In this document: piece by piece, positions 34,274 to 45,712 of the stretch | Layout of the letters: every line of letters begins with the position of its first letter | How positions within the stretch are numbered: position 1 is the first letter of the stretch | Source of the DNA: Gentiana macrophylla | Lineage: Eukaryota > Streptophyta > Magnoliopsida > Gentianales > Gentianaceae | Assembly (NCBI GenBank): GCA_026214975.1 | Contig: CM047806.1 | Coordinates: 101,572,239-101,636,238, forward strand | Reading direction: 5' to 3' | DNA length: 64,000 nucleotides | The notes under the pieces: generated by a model | What the model was told of the DNA's origin: nothing | Database searches by the model: none | Seen by the model: the letters and a program-made list of their open reading frames with translations, nothing else | Translations under genes and position numbers: made by a program

Positions 34274-34427
34274 CGTACAAGCTAGTGAAATGATAGTCTA
34301 ATTAAAGGAATGTTGTAAAAAATGTAGGATTGTGGATGAATGTCCAGACATATGCCAGTATTGTGACCCGAACGGAAAATGCCAACTCGAAGAACCGCAG
34401 CCAGTCCTTTGTCATGATTGCGAATGA
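33302..34427 (+). CDS. Candidate secreted cysteine-rich peptide, three exons
   Basis: Exons 33302-33350, 33644-33785 and 34328-34427 join in frame across GT-AG introns in phases 1 and 2 and give about 96 residues. Residues 1-16 (MTNKSIMFFLILLIAL) form a signal peptide. A charged, cysteine-free stretch follows. The C-terminal 40 residues hold eight cysteines, spaced C-x4-C-x5-C-x3-C-x2-C-x5-C-x9-C-x2-C, including CPDICQYCDPNGKC. The first six spacings recall the knottin-type metallocarboxypeptidase inhibitors of potato and tomato, but family membership is not shown. Reading through intron 2 gives an early stop after 11 codons. Intron 1 holds a CTTC repeat and intron 2 CA and TA repeats. It is probably the only host gene here; a pseudogene is possible. 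Confidence 0.6.
33361..33412. repeat. (CTTT/CTTC)n microsatellite in intron 1
   Basis: About 50 bases of pyrimidine repeats just inside the first intron. It may contribute to the pyrimidine content of the intron. Confidence 0.9.
34190..34273. repeat. (CA)n(TA)n microsatellite in intron 2
   Basis: A compound dinucleotide repeat in the second intron of the peptide gene. Confidence 0.95.
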
Positions 34428-34595
34428 TTCACCGAGTTATGCTTATTCTCAGGTACTCTTCCTAGTATAGGATGTACGAATACTTTATTTTAAAAACGTA
34501 TTTAGTATTCGATATGTATCAAATATCGATACACCATGCATGCAAGGGCAGACCTATCATGGGGCGAGGGGCATATGCCCTCCCCTAAGTTATCG

Positions 34596-34682
34596 ATTTT
34601 TTATTTTTTATTTCTTTTGTCGGAAACGAAAGGAAGGGGAGGGAGATCGAACCCTGGACCTCCCACTGAAGGTCAGGATAAG
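34596..34682 (-). mobile_element. Short tRNA-derived SINE
   Basis: An 87-base minus-strand insertion flanked by identical 13-base duplications CCCTAAGTTATCG (34583-34595 and 34683-34695). In its own orientation it starts CTTATCCTGACC, has a B-box-like GGTTCGATCTC, and ends in an A-rich tail (T-rich on the plus strand at 34596-34618). It has no coding capacity and would use LINE enzymes to move. Confidence 0.85.
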
Positions 34683-34918
34683 CCCTAAGTTATCGTTTGA
34701 AATTACTATTATACTCATGTCAAATTTTAATATTTTAATTGAAATCGAGATAAATAAATTATAGGTCTATTTCATGAGTGAAATATAAAATTGGCTTAAA
34801 AAAGATATATGTATGTCCTAGCTATAAGCTTGATGAGAAACATGAGTGGAAAACGGCATAGTACTATTAGAAAAGAAAATGCATATTGAAAGCAAATACA
34901 TTTTCTAATTATTTTTTA

Positions 34919-36018
34919 GATGAAAATCTGAAATATAAACCTTTGGGTATATACAAATATTTTTCTTTTTTTTTTTGTTTATACTCCTATTTTTAATTAA
35001 TACAATCATAACCCCGTGAAAAATCTCACTTGGCCGGGATATTTTTTCATAGGGCCGGAATATTTTCGCAAGAAGCCGAGCTAATTTTCTCTGAGACCGG
35101 ACAAAATTTTCATTAAGTCCGGATTACATATCATGGCTTGTATGTTTTTATATACATAATTATTAGTGGTTTTTTTTTTTTTTTTTTTTTTTGCTTAAAG
35201 CCTCGGTGTCAGAACCCACTCTGGTCCGACTAATCCGAGTCGATCCTCTTATTATGCCTCGCAGTAGCCTCACTTTTTACTGGGGGTTGGGACTTGCCCA
35301 AGAGCTCTTACGAAATTCGGATTTACGTATTCATCCTCCCATCTTTCTATTCTTCTTCTTCCTCACTTCCCTGCCAAACCACCGGTAGCTCCCCCCACCA
35401 CCCGGCTGCTCCCTTCTCTCTTCCTCTGTCCATCTTATTCCTCAATATATGGCAATTTACAGATCCATACCCACCTTCTTCTTGGATAGGAGGTACATTC
35501 CGTTTGTTCTTCAACAGTTATAGTGTTTCGAATATTGCAAGAAGGAGGTACATTCTGTTTGTTCTTCAACAATTATAGTGTTTCGAATATTGCACAAGAA
35601 GAAGAAGCAACTGGTGGAGAAAGCAATTGGAGAAGACAACCCATATCGATTCTGTACAAAGGAATTTCGTGTTGTCTAAAACTACCGCATAGGAATTTCG
35701 TGTTGTCTAAAACAATGGAAAATGGTGTTGACTGGAATTCCCTTTTTTTTTTTTTTTTGGTAAACCTGAATTTTGTAATAAATAAATAAATAAAAAATAA
35801 TCCGGACCGTGATATTAGCCCGGCCTTAGTGAAGATATAGCCCGGCCTTGGAGAAATTTAGCCCGGCTTCTTGCAAAAATATCCCGCCTGATGAAAAAAT
35901 AGCCCGGCCACGTGAGAATTTTGACGGGGTTTCGATAGTAAGAATAAAAAAAAAAAAAAAAAAAAAAGGGTATAAACAGAATTTTTTTTACTTAAGGGTA
36001 TATATTTCCAATTTCCCC
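34919..36018. mobile_element. Non-autonomous Mutator-like element with long inverted repeats
   Basis: Flanked by the 9-base duplication TATTTTTTA (34910-34918 and 36019-36027), diagnostic for Mutator-like transposons. The terminal inverted repeats are about 200 bases (left to about 35125, right from about 35800), with outer ends GATGAAAATCTGAAATATA and GGGGAAATTGGAAATATA. Each repeat contains several GCCCGGCC-type words about 24 bases apart. The centre (35190-35780) has a C/T-rich gene-like stretch and two small tandem duplications. No transposase frame was found, so it depends on another element. Confidence 0.85.
35489..35600. repeat. Tandem 56-bp duplication inside the Mutator-like element
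   Basis: AGGAGGTACATTC-TGTTTGTTCTTC occurs twice, followed each time by GTGTTTCGAATATTGCA. A second, 40-base duplication (AGGAATTTCGTGTTGTC) follows at about 35663-35715. Confidence 0.85.
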
Positions 36019-36027
36019 TATTTTTTA

Positions 36028-36545
36028 TTTCATGAATATGCATGCATGAATACTAATGTGTTTGTTTAGTTAAATTAACGCAAAGAAAAGGTTGAATGAC
36101 ATGAATTCTCTGCCCTGCTGCTTCCTTATAGTAGGTGTGGACTGTGGAGCATATTATCGTATGGATTACGTGGGCTGTTGGAGTTTGTTCAGCGTTTGTT
36201 GTTTATGTATGGAAAGCTGCACTATATATGTAATGGATAATTAAACTATAAGAATAATACAGATACAATGAAATTATACAACCAATTGCCACAATGATAA
36301 TCTACATCATTGATTATTGTGAGACTTATATCAATGAATATAGTTGCCACAAAAACCAACACTGTAAACACCGTTATGTCAATCGGTTGTATAATTTCGT
36401 TGTGCCTAAATCGTTTCTCACTAAACTATACTTTTCATGCATGGTTGTGGGGGCCGGGCTTTACCACAACCATCTCCTTATGTTTGACCTTTCAATTTCA
36501 TGTTATTGTAATACTACGCAACGTCCATTTCAAAATATAACTCTT
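36028..36545. other. Intergenic stretch without recognised content
   Basis: AT-rich sequence between the Mutator-like element and the next repeat. No frame or element end is convincing. Confidence 0.45.
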
Positions 36546-36549
36546 TTTA

Positions 36550-37030
36550 AATTTTTTTTAGAGAAAAGTGTAAATTACCCTCCCGCAAACTATATTGTAT
36601 GTAAAATTTAGAACCTTAAACTATTATTTGATCGATTCACACCATTAAAGTATACTATATTAACAATTACAACCCCAAACTACAAATTGTGCTATTTACT
36701 ACCTTCAATTATTATTTTGCTCAATTTACCTATTTTCTTTATAATTGATATTAGGAGAAATGCAATTTACCCCCTTAACTATAGTGCACGTAGAATTTAC
36801 ACCCTTAAATATGTATTTGTTCGATTTACAACATTGAACTATGGCAAACTACTAATTTACAACCTCAAACTATTAATTATTTGATTTACCACCCTAAACT
36901 AATATTTTGATCAATTTATAACCTATGTTTTCATAAATATTGCACCAAAGGTAAAACCGGAAATTCCCCATTATCTTTCTTATCTTCTTCTTAACTCATT
37001 TTTTCTGCCACTACCCTGCTCAATTTACTC
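36550..37030. repeat. AT-rich dispersed repeat with ATTTACNACCCTAAACTA units
   Basis: Composed of units about 50 bases long containing ATTTAC-ACCCT-AAACTAT. The first part (36550-36740) is repeated at 58628-58828 and the second (36745-37030) at 62104-62400. Such subterminal repeats are common in plant DNA transposons, but complete ends were not found here. Confidence 0.6.
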
Positions 37031-37163
37031 CCTCATACCTAAAATCATGTCACCTATCCAAATAGAATGCAGATTCATGAGAAATATTTACTATATGTTT
37101 GTAAATGTTCTTTCTTCTTTAATTTTTTTTTGGACCTGTAAATGTTCTTTCTAAGAAAGTTTT

Positions 37164-37900
37164 TGTAACACCCAAAAAAAAATTGGGATTGTTAACGCGA
37201 TATACCTTATAATATTATGTTGGTTTTATACTATTATATTGGTTTTATAAGATCTAGCAGCGAATAATATAAAATGAAAATGCGTATAAATTGAAACTTA
37301 CTATATTACTTTACCTTTTTTATTTTTAGGTGACAAATGACTACATAACTAAATACAATATAATTCCTTAGGAATATTTAAACTTATAGATATAGTTAAA
37401 TATATGTTATTGAAAAACCATAGCATAGTGTCAACACTCCTAGCTGGGGAAGGATAATGCAATCTTCAACAGCCGTATCTTGGTGGTATAGATTCTTAGG
37501 AGATAAAATCTAAACAGATTATATCTATTATAAGTTGTTGCAACAAATTTTCAAAAGTTTAAAATTTAAATTTCATCTTATCTTTTATCAATAGTAAGGG
37601 GTCTAACACTATAAATAGAAGATGGCTGTGAACTATCATAGTCTAACACTGTGAGTTACGTTTTCTTCCTCTTTTCTTCTTGCTTCGAAAAAAAAAAACA
37701 TTTACTTCATTTCTTTGCTTCCCTTGCTTCCTTTGTTTTTTCTTTTCGGAAAAAAAAGGGGGCTGCTCGTATGACTTAGATGGGTCAATCCTTTCACTGA
37801 TTTGTCTTGTTCCTCGTTAAAATAGCATTATTTGTACCCTTTGTTTGCAAATACATCATTCTTGGGGCACCACTAGCAGCATATAGGACGGTGAGTTCTA
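37164..37900 (+). repeat. Gypsy-like LTR fragment (right limit uncertain)
   Basis: Starts TGTAACACCC, typical of plant gypsy LTRs, with a TATA box (TATAAATA) at 37610-37617. No partner LTR, primer site or target duplication was found, so this may be a solo or truncated LTR. Confidence 0.45.
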
Positions 37901-38269
37901 TTTTTTTGTTTTGTATTGTCTTTTGCTAATTTGTATCATTATTGTTTTATTTTATTTTTTCTTTTCTCATCATTATTTTTTTATTTCCTATAAATGCTTT
38001 GTACCTAAGTAATGCTCGCAACTATTTTATTTATACTAAAAACCCTAGCTTTTGTTTTGACATTCTACTAAGTTTTTCTATGACCCAAAGAGTGGCTTAT
38101 TTTAGTTATTTTCGCTTAAATGGTTTTAACATAACACTCGTTAGTTGGATCTAGATTTGTTATTTTTTTGGGAGTAAAATTGACGATATATTTTTGTTTA
38201 CTCGGAATATATATATCATATTATGTTCCTAATTTACGTAAAATTGACAGACTCGTGGCTTTTAAACAT

Positions 38270-38714
38270 TTCTAGTCTATCTTTAGATTGATTATAAGTT
38301 GACAATTATATAATTATTTTCATGTGCTAATTTTCCCTCACTACTTTGAGATATCCAACATATATTCTAGGGAGGATGTAAATTTTAATAGGTACCTCAT
38401 TTAAATTTTGCAATAAGTGTTTATATATATATATATACATATATATCTATATATATATATATATATATATGATAGGTAATACTAACTCCCATTTGAATAA
38501 TAGTTGTCATGATAGTCTTATAAAATTAGTTTTTGACATAGATCGATCATCGTGAAATTTATGAAAAGGATCATCATGATAACCAATTTGTGTCCCTGCT
38601 TATTGTTAAACTCTTAGCGACTAGGTGAGTTGGGTTATTGCACCGCAGAACGTCCAGTCACCGGTATCGGGGCCTCTTAACCTTGGCTCACCGACAGTCC
38701 TAGAGTAATGTTAA
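38270..38714 (+). repeat. Left part of an LTR-like repeat, copy A
   Basis: Matches, in inverted orientation, 63549-64000. Includes a (TA)n tract (38419-38470). It continues at 44896 after removal of the CACTA-type element at 38715-44895; at 63549 the same sequence is uninterrupted. Confidence 0.75.
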
Positions 38715-39093
38715 CACTACAAAAAAAAGACCTTTTCGTGACAAAAAAATTCGTCGCAAAAAGTGCTGATTTTCGTCAGTAAAGGCTTTCATGACAAAAG
38801 TTTTTTGTCGCGGCGTTTGTTGTGTAAGCTCCGACGCTAAAGGCGCCTTTTGTGACAATAAGAGTATTAGTCACTAAGGAACCTCAGTCGCGACGAATCT
38901 TGTACTTTTGTCACCAAAGCTTTTCATGACAAAACACTAAATTTCTCACCAGAAGGTTTTTCATGTGACAAAATTTTTGTCACAAAATAATGAAAAATTT
39001 ATCACTAATCAAGTGTCGTCACCAAAAGGTATAAACACATTTTTACATTAATGGTTAATATTAACAAAAGCTTTGTCACTAGAAGTCATATTC

Positions 39094-39129
<36 letters not shown>

Positions 39130-39188
39130 TTCAAAATATAATAATAGAAAAAAAGAAAATTATTAATATAATAATAGAAAAAAAAGAA

Positions 39189-39226
<38 letters not shown>
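39094..39226. repeat. (TAA)n microsatellites
   Basis: Two AAT-repeat tracts (39094-39126 and about 39188-39226) inside the CACTA-type element. Confidence 0.9.
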
Positions 39227-39227
<1 letters not shown>

Positions 39228-40259
39228 GAAATTTCAATGGAAAACTCCCATCACTGATAAATAAAAAGAACAAAATTATGGGAAAACTGTAAATCAGCGT
39301 CTACTGTGACTTTGTATCCTAAACAAGTAGACAAGAAAAGAAAGTTCATGACCAGTAAATTAAAGTAGTAAACTCTAATAGAACAAACTTCTTACCCATA
39401 ATAAACTTAAAACGTTGATAAGTTGTTCCAAATGTAGAAAAAAAAAAAAAAAAACAAGACAATCATAAATTAAAAAGACAATCATAACCTGGCCACTTTT
39501 CCAACTGAACACACAAAAGACAAGCTACCGTTTCTAAAAAAAAAAAAACTGAATAATAAATTTTCACCATTTTTTGCAAATGTCAGATTGTGCATGATCA
39601 ACAAGAAGCCCAGAACATGTAAAGATTAAGAGACAGTCTCAAACATATGAAAATAAAGCCACATCTTTAATCACAAATTATGATGTGATGCATAGTTGTA
39701 TGCCCGATAAATTTCATAAACGTAAAAGAAAAGAAAAACCTTACCCCGACTGGAGTCATCCATTCATGGCATCATCATCAGGTGTTTCCTCATTGTATGA
39801 CTGCCATTGTAATTGTCCACTGACTGGCGTCATTTACAAGTGTACTCGGTGTATCGACCTGCATGCACCGGACATTATTATCAATTTGATGTCAAAAGAT
39901 TCCGTCTTTCAGAAAAAAATATAATTTTCTGTAAATTAAACAACAATAAGATCTTACATAAGATTTGAATGCAGGTAGATGAGCAGCCATTTCATGCATA
40001 CAACAACCTAAAAAAGAGAAGACATAAAAAATATTATATAAATAACACATTAAATTGATACACACAGTGCATTGAAAATGTACCTGCATTTTGAAGTATC
40101 TCCTTCTTGACCCTTCCTTAGAATCAAGTTTCACACCTAGAAAAAATCCCAAACACCTACCCTAAACCCCATATCAAGTTTTCATATCTATCAGCAAAAT
40201 ATTTTGTTCCACCATAATATCTTAAGTTAAGAAATTTCTAACCTAGATATAAGTCGATG

Positions 40260-43200
40260 TGCATGTAGAGGATGAGAATCATACCCTCACAACAAAATTC
40301 ATCCAGAAATCGTAGCAACTCCCATTGTCCACTTTGCTATTTCCCTGGACGAAATTATAGGACATCAAGCAAAAGTATTTCAGAACTCACCGATGGGGAA
40401 ATTTAGGGTTTCAAAGCATTCCTTCAATCCAGACTTCCCTTGACGAGAACACATGGAAAAGGAAGAGAAAGAAGAAAAGTGGGAACAAGATCAGAAAAAG
40501 AAACATAAAATATTTTCCCTATTAGGTATGCCTTGCAGTAATAGATTCAGCACAAAGCTATCAATTCTACTGCAAGGTTGTAGAGTTTACAAGGACCAAA
40601 AGTTTAATAAGAATTACCGATAAACTTCAAGTTAGATAATGTCCTGTTCAAGTGTATCAGGGGAGACACAAAGAGAACATTTAATATAAGAAAAAAAAGG
40701 AGACACGAGGAATACATATCGATAATCAATGAAACCTATGAATGAAACATGGAAAGGCCTGAAGTTCCATACCTTAAGAAGAGCAATATGTAAAGAGAAA
40801 TTTTGTCAATATCATTGATTATAAGGTTAATTAACACCATGGGCTGTAAATGAAACAAGTTCTAGAACTTTTTGCCTACAAAATAGGTAAAATGAGGCTA
40901 AAAATAAGTTCTTGATATTTCAACTATGCAAGGAAAAAGATGTAAATAATCATAGTTCTCACTTCTCCGCTCTAAGATAGTCATGCTGCAATGTACCTTG
41001 ACTTTGGGAAGCACACGCATCTTCAAATTCTCTTTGCAAGCTCTCAACACCCGTATTGTCTGAGTCTTGACAAAGCCAAAAACCATTGTAAACTTTTACT
41101 CCTTATATTATCAAAGCATAACTAATAAATGACCACTCTGCTTATCAAAAGCTAATCTCAGCATGATTTATGAACATCAAGTGCCATGGTCATCAAGCTG
41201 CCATGAAATAATGTATTCATATTACTATGGAACTAACTGAGCATTCGAAGGCAAGATAATGCATGAATGATCGTGAAATGATAGAAGCAAGAGGAACTGG
41301 TGCAAGTTAGTACCTTTAGCAAGGTACTGCAATATCAATCACTTAATCTCCAACTTTATCATATTCTCTTCCTGAAACAAAAACATTGAAAGCCAAAGTG
41401 AAAGAAAAGCTTAAATGCTACATGCTCATGATTTTTACCCCTGTTCTTGAAGTAATTTAACCAATGTAAAAGTGTTTGCATTCTCTTATTAATTAGTACT
41501 TCTAAGAAATCCATACAAATCCTAGCTAACTTTTCATATTTAACAAGTGAAAAAACAGGGCCACCTAAATAAGATGAATAAGAAATGTGGAAAGAATATT
41601 CTAGATTAGGAGTCTATAAATTTAGAAGTAGGATTCTTACATGTACAATGAATTAGCGTCACCAGCACCAGCATCAAGTGCTCCAACAAGAAAAGAAACC
41701 ACCAGAAAAAATGTTGACACCCTTCGGTCTATCATCTATATTAAAAACTACCGTAAGTCGGAATAAAAAGATAAAAGCAAAAGGGGAGAAAAAACTGAAA
41801 CATACATAAGCCTGAAGTTGCAAATAGTATGTGCTCCTAAAAAAATATCTAATCACCGGTATCATATGATTCTCAAAAAACAAACCCCCCAATCTAGACC
41901 ACCAAACAAATATTTTGGGAAACTGAATAGCGGAGAAGCAGTAGTTAGTATTCACTACTCACAATACTGTTTTCTTTCAATAAGCTTCAAAATACTGTTT
42001 TCTTTTTTAAAGGGAAGGAAATCGTTGTCATTTTATTTACCTTAACAGGAAATCTTAGTCTCTTTGAATCACAGAGACTAAGACCTTGCCATTATTATTA
42101 CTTGACAGCTTGCTCGTTTTTGAATGCGTGAGGCCCTAACCTATTTGGATATCATTATGAAGAACATTAGTTATGTACCTGTTTCCCCTCCCCCCTCCCT
42201 CCCCCCACCTAATTTATTTTAGCCACTATACAGGTCCCCCCTAGTTAGAATGGTACAGTCAATTATCTGGAGAAATAACAAGATTTGCCCAAGAAAATAA
42301 GCAAGTATGCTGCAGAGATTTCCATGGGATAAATAAACCATCTTACCAACTCATGGAATGCACCTCTTTAATGATCTAGGTGGTCTCTGCTTCACCTCAA
42401 CGGGGATCAAGTCTTCCATAAGTTGCACATGAACAGCAGGAGCAATTCCCACAAGTTTACTCCGTCCACCTAACAGGAAATCTTAGTCTCTTTGAATCAC
42501 AGAGACTAAGACCTTGCCATTATTATTACTTGACAGCTTGCTCGTTTTTGAATGTGTGAGGCCCTAACCTATTTGGATATCATTATGAAGAACATTAGTT
42601 ATGCACCTGTTCCCCCCCCCCTCCCTCCCCCCCACCTAATTTATTTTAGCCACTATACAGGTCCCCCCTAGTTAGAATGGTACAGTCAATTATCTGGAGA
42701 AATAACAAGGTTTGCCCAAGAAAATAAGCAAGTATGCTGCAGTGATTTCCATGGGATAAATAAACCATCTTACCAACTCATGGAATGCACCTCTTTAATG
42801 ATCTAGGTGGTCTCTGCTTCACCTCAACGGGGATCAAGTCTTCCATAAGTTGCACATGAACAGCAGGAGCAATTACCACAAGTTTACTCCGTCCACCTAA
42901 AAAATTCCCGACAATGTGCATCTTTGAATTGCTCACAAGTGTACAAGTCACGTAATTTAAATAAAAGAACGAAGAGCAATAAAAATCAAGCATCAATACC
43001 ATAATTACCCTTCTTGAATCTTTCGTCGTGCAAAGAGGCTTCATCCAAGTATACCAGATTTACCAAAACAGGCCCGATGAATTTCAGTCATCTAAAAAAA
43101 GTGAATACATACTAGCACAGAATTAATAACACATAATGATTCAAGGAAATCTTAAAATAATCAAATAACATTCAAAGGCCACTGTCTAAGTAGTTTTCAA

Positions 43201-44043
43201 AAGTCACAACAGAAGTAGTTTATTGTCATTTTTCTAAACATGAAAAGTTAGGAAAAGAACCTTATGACGAAAATTGGGTCTATAAACAAAAAATTAGAAT
43301 CTATTTGAAGCCCTTACCTGTCCATCTACTTTCATCCTCAATTAGCTTCCCAAGATTGCCTCTTCGTTCCTCTTCAAAGCGTGGACAAATAAGTTCTTCA
43401 TTCTTCATATAAACATGGACAAGCTATCTGTGATATGTACATTCAAGGCAGCGGAAAGGACAATCAACTGAAGAAACCAGAGTTTGCTGTGAAAGTGATT
43501 ACACAAACCAAGATATTATAACATAATATACGCCGCTCAACGTTTTTCAGAGCAAAACAATAGAACCGATCACAAAAAAGGCTACCAAGAACTGTTTCAT
43601 AGAAAACATAATTAGGATTAACAATTTAACACTTAAAATTAAACTAACTAATTAGTCAAAGCTCCATGAATCCATGTCTTCCTAAATAAAAATTTCTGAA
43701 AGGAAATCATGAAACACCTGAAGCAAATGAATGAAAGGAGCATCACGAAATACCTGAAGCAAATGCATTGCTGAAATTCTACCTTTTCTCTCTAATTTGT
43801 AACCAATAGCCAAATAAAGTTGTGCAACAGCAACATATGAGGATTCAAAATCCTTCTTCACAAGACATGGGAACACTTAGCTCGAACGCTTGTGGAAATT
43901 TCTTATCCTTCAAATGCCGTCCTAATTTACCTGTCATGATAGAAATCAAAGCTCTGATAGAAACTTCATCCATCACCGGCTCATACGATCTGATTTTTCT
44001 AGCAGGTGAACTCTAGCCGGCCTCTTCGCCTCTGAAGACGAAA
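40260..44043 (-). pseudogene. Captured host gene fragments in the CACTA-type element
   Basis: Several minus-strand pieces look like exons separated by AT-rich introns: about 43960-43855 (VMDEVSIRALISIMTG and KLGRHLKDKKFPQAFEL), 42890-42780 (GRSKLVVIAPAVHVQLMEDL and VEVKQRPPRSLKRC), 41065-40985 (FVKTQTIRVLRACKENLKM) and 40440-40390 (GLKECFETLNFPIGE). I do not recognise the source gene. Composition is less AT-rich in these pieces and splice-like GT/AG borders flank some of them. Capture of host exons is well known in plant CACTA elements. No continuous protein can be read. Confidence 0.45.
42045..42895. repeat. 425-bp tandem duplication
   Basis: About 42045-42469 and 42470-42895 are nearly identical (for example CAGGAAATCTTAGTCTC at both starts). 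They include the exon-like segment with VEVKQRPPR in both copies. Differences are few, mainly in a C-rich run, so the duplication is young. Confidence 0.9.
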
Positions 44044-44895
44044 TCTTATTCATCCTCTTCACTGTCGAAATCAACAAAAAGTACGTAGAAATTCGCGAGA
44101 GGAAATCGATCATGAAAGGAAATCGGAAATCGATCATAGAAGGAAATCGGAAATCAGAAATCGATCGGGCTGGAGAGCAGAACAGATGAAGGATTTCATT
44201 GAGAGGAGAGCGAAATTACTGCAATCTATGTGAGATTTGAATGAGATGAGGATTAGGGCAAATATATTAAGCCACCTCAATCTCTGTAATTTACAAGAGT
44301 AATCGTTCCTAAAAAGATATACGAGTGTAATCATTCAACAAAAAAAGTGTAAACGGGCCGAGTCGAGTCACTTTAGGCTCGAGCTTGACTCGACAAAAAA
44401 ACTGGGTTCGATATTCGGTTTGAATTCGATCGAGTCGTATAAAGACAAACACGAACTCGATTTGTTAACCATTCGGTATAACTCGACTCAACTCGTAAGC
44501 CCGATTGTATGGTATTAGATTAGAATTAATTTATTGTTTATAAACTATATCGTGATCGAAATTTCACTCAAATCAAATATTTGACTTGACTAATAATTCA
44601 TAATTTGAAAACAAACAAAGAAAATCATGATTTTGATAAAATATTATCTAATAATAATTTATAAAGATATTTTAAGGATGTTTGTCACCAAAGCATCCAA
44701 AAAAATTATATGCATGTCAAACCATTCTTTATCTGAAGTCTACTTAAACTACTCGTGACAACATTTTTATTTTTGTCACAGGTTAACAGAGTTGTTGTGA
44801 TAAACAAATTTATTGTCACTAGAAGCAATATATTTGTGACAAAATTCCTCTTTGTCACCAAAGACTTGTCACAAAAAAATCTTTTTTTTGTAGTG

Positions 44896-45712
44896 TTACC
44901 TAGATTCCCCGATGTTCCATGTGCATGGCCGGGAAAGCAAGGGCCGACGGCTATGTCATGGTTCAGAGGGCAATGGGGTTGGTGAAGCCTTTTGGAGGTT
45001 CACTGGCGCGACAGCCTGAATCCTTTCCCGACAATCGGCCGGAATTGTCAGCAATAGCTTGCTTGCTTGTGAAGTCTGGTAGAAAACATGTTGGAGTAGG
45101 GTGGTAATGACTCACCGGCTAAGGTAAACCGATGTCCGACTTGAGTACGCCTAATTTCAAGAAAATTGCTTTATATTTTTGCAAATATCATATTTTTGCC
45201 ATGTACTAACAACAATTAAGTGCAGTAAGGAAAAAGCCTTTTTAAACATCTAACGTCTTTGTAACTATTATTTTTGTATATAAAGATTCACGGGCACACA
45301 CCGGAACTCACCGGCTTTTTTAGCTCACACGTTTGTGAAATGTTTTCTTAGGTTTGGAGGAAGAATTCGGTGGTGGTGAGGTAAGCGAGTAACCTTGGAG
45401 GTCATTTTGGGAGAGGAGTAGACGAGGAGTTCAATGTGGATCCGATATGACTTAGTGTCAAACTTGATATTTGTTTTTCGTTCCTTTGAGTTTCATGTTT
45501 CCAAAGTAATAAGAGTTTGACGATGTTCTTTCATTTTGGAGTCGCGACATTTTATTTTATTTTCTGGATTTAATAATGTTTGAATAAAGATCTAGTTCCC
45601 TCAATCATTTTCTTGAGAATTTAGTACTTGGGCGGTGGATCGCCGGCTTGTCCTTTTGACTAGACCCCGGAGTACATTTTTGCCTCAATTCATTTTTGTA
45701 GTGGTGTTACTT
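44896..45712 (+). repeat. Right part of LTR-like repeat, copy A
   Basis: Inverted match to 62789-63549. It includes a TATA box (TATATAAAG, 45278-45286), mirrored at about 63161-63169 in the other copy, which suggests an LTR in plus orientation. A short frame (RAMGLVKPFG, SFPDNRPELS) is shared by both copies but is probably not translated. Limits are approximate. Confidence 0.65.

Larger units (their letters stand above)
38715..44895. mobile_element. CACTA-type element with captured gene fragments
   Basis: Ends CACTACAAAAAAAAGA and its complement (TCTTTTTTTTGTAGTG). Both sides continue inward with GTGACAAA and GTCACCAAA words, the subterminal repeats usual for CACTA. The uninterrupted paralog at 63549 shows that 6181 bases were inserted. 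A 3-base duplication TTA fits if one extra A is allowed at the left end. No transposase frame was seen. The middle (39600-44100) contains exon-like pieces on the minus strand, so it is probably a non-autonomous element carrying host DNA. Confidence 0.8.

Noticed and set aside
39685..39924. 79-codon plus-strand frame with several Cys and His
   Set aside because: Cysteine spacing does not fit a known finger, and the nearby exon-like pieces are on the other strand.
44919..45107. Short protein gene shared with the minus strand at 63352-63561
   Set aside because: Both frames lie in an LTR-like repeat and the two copies differ by frameshifts, so there is no sign of selection on a protein.
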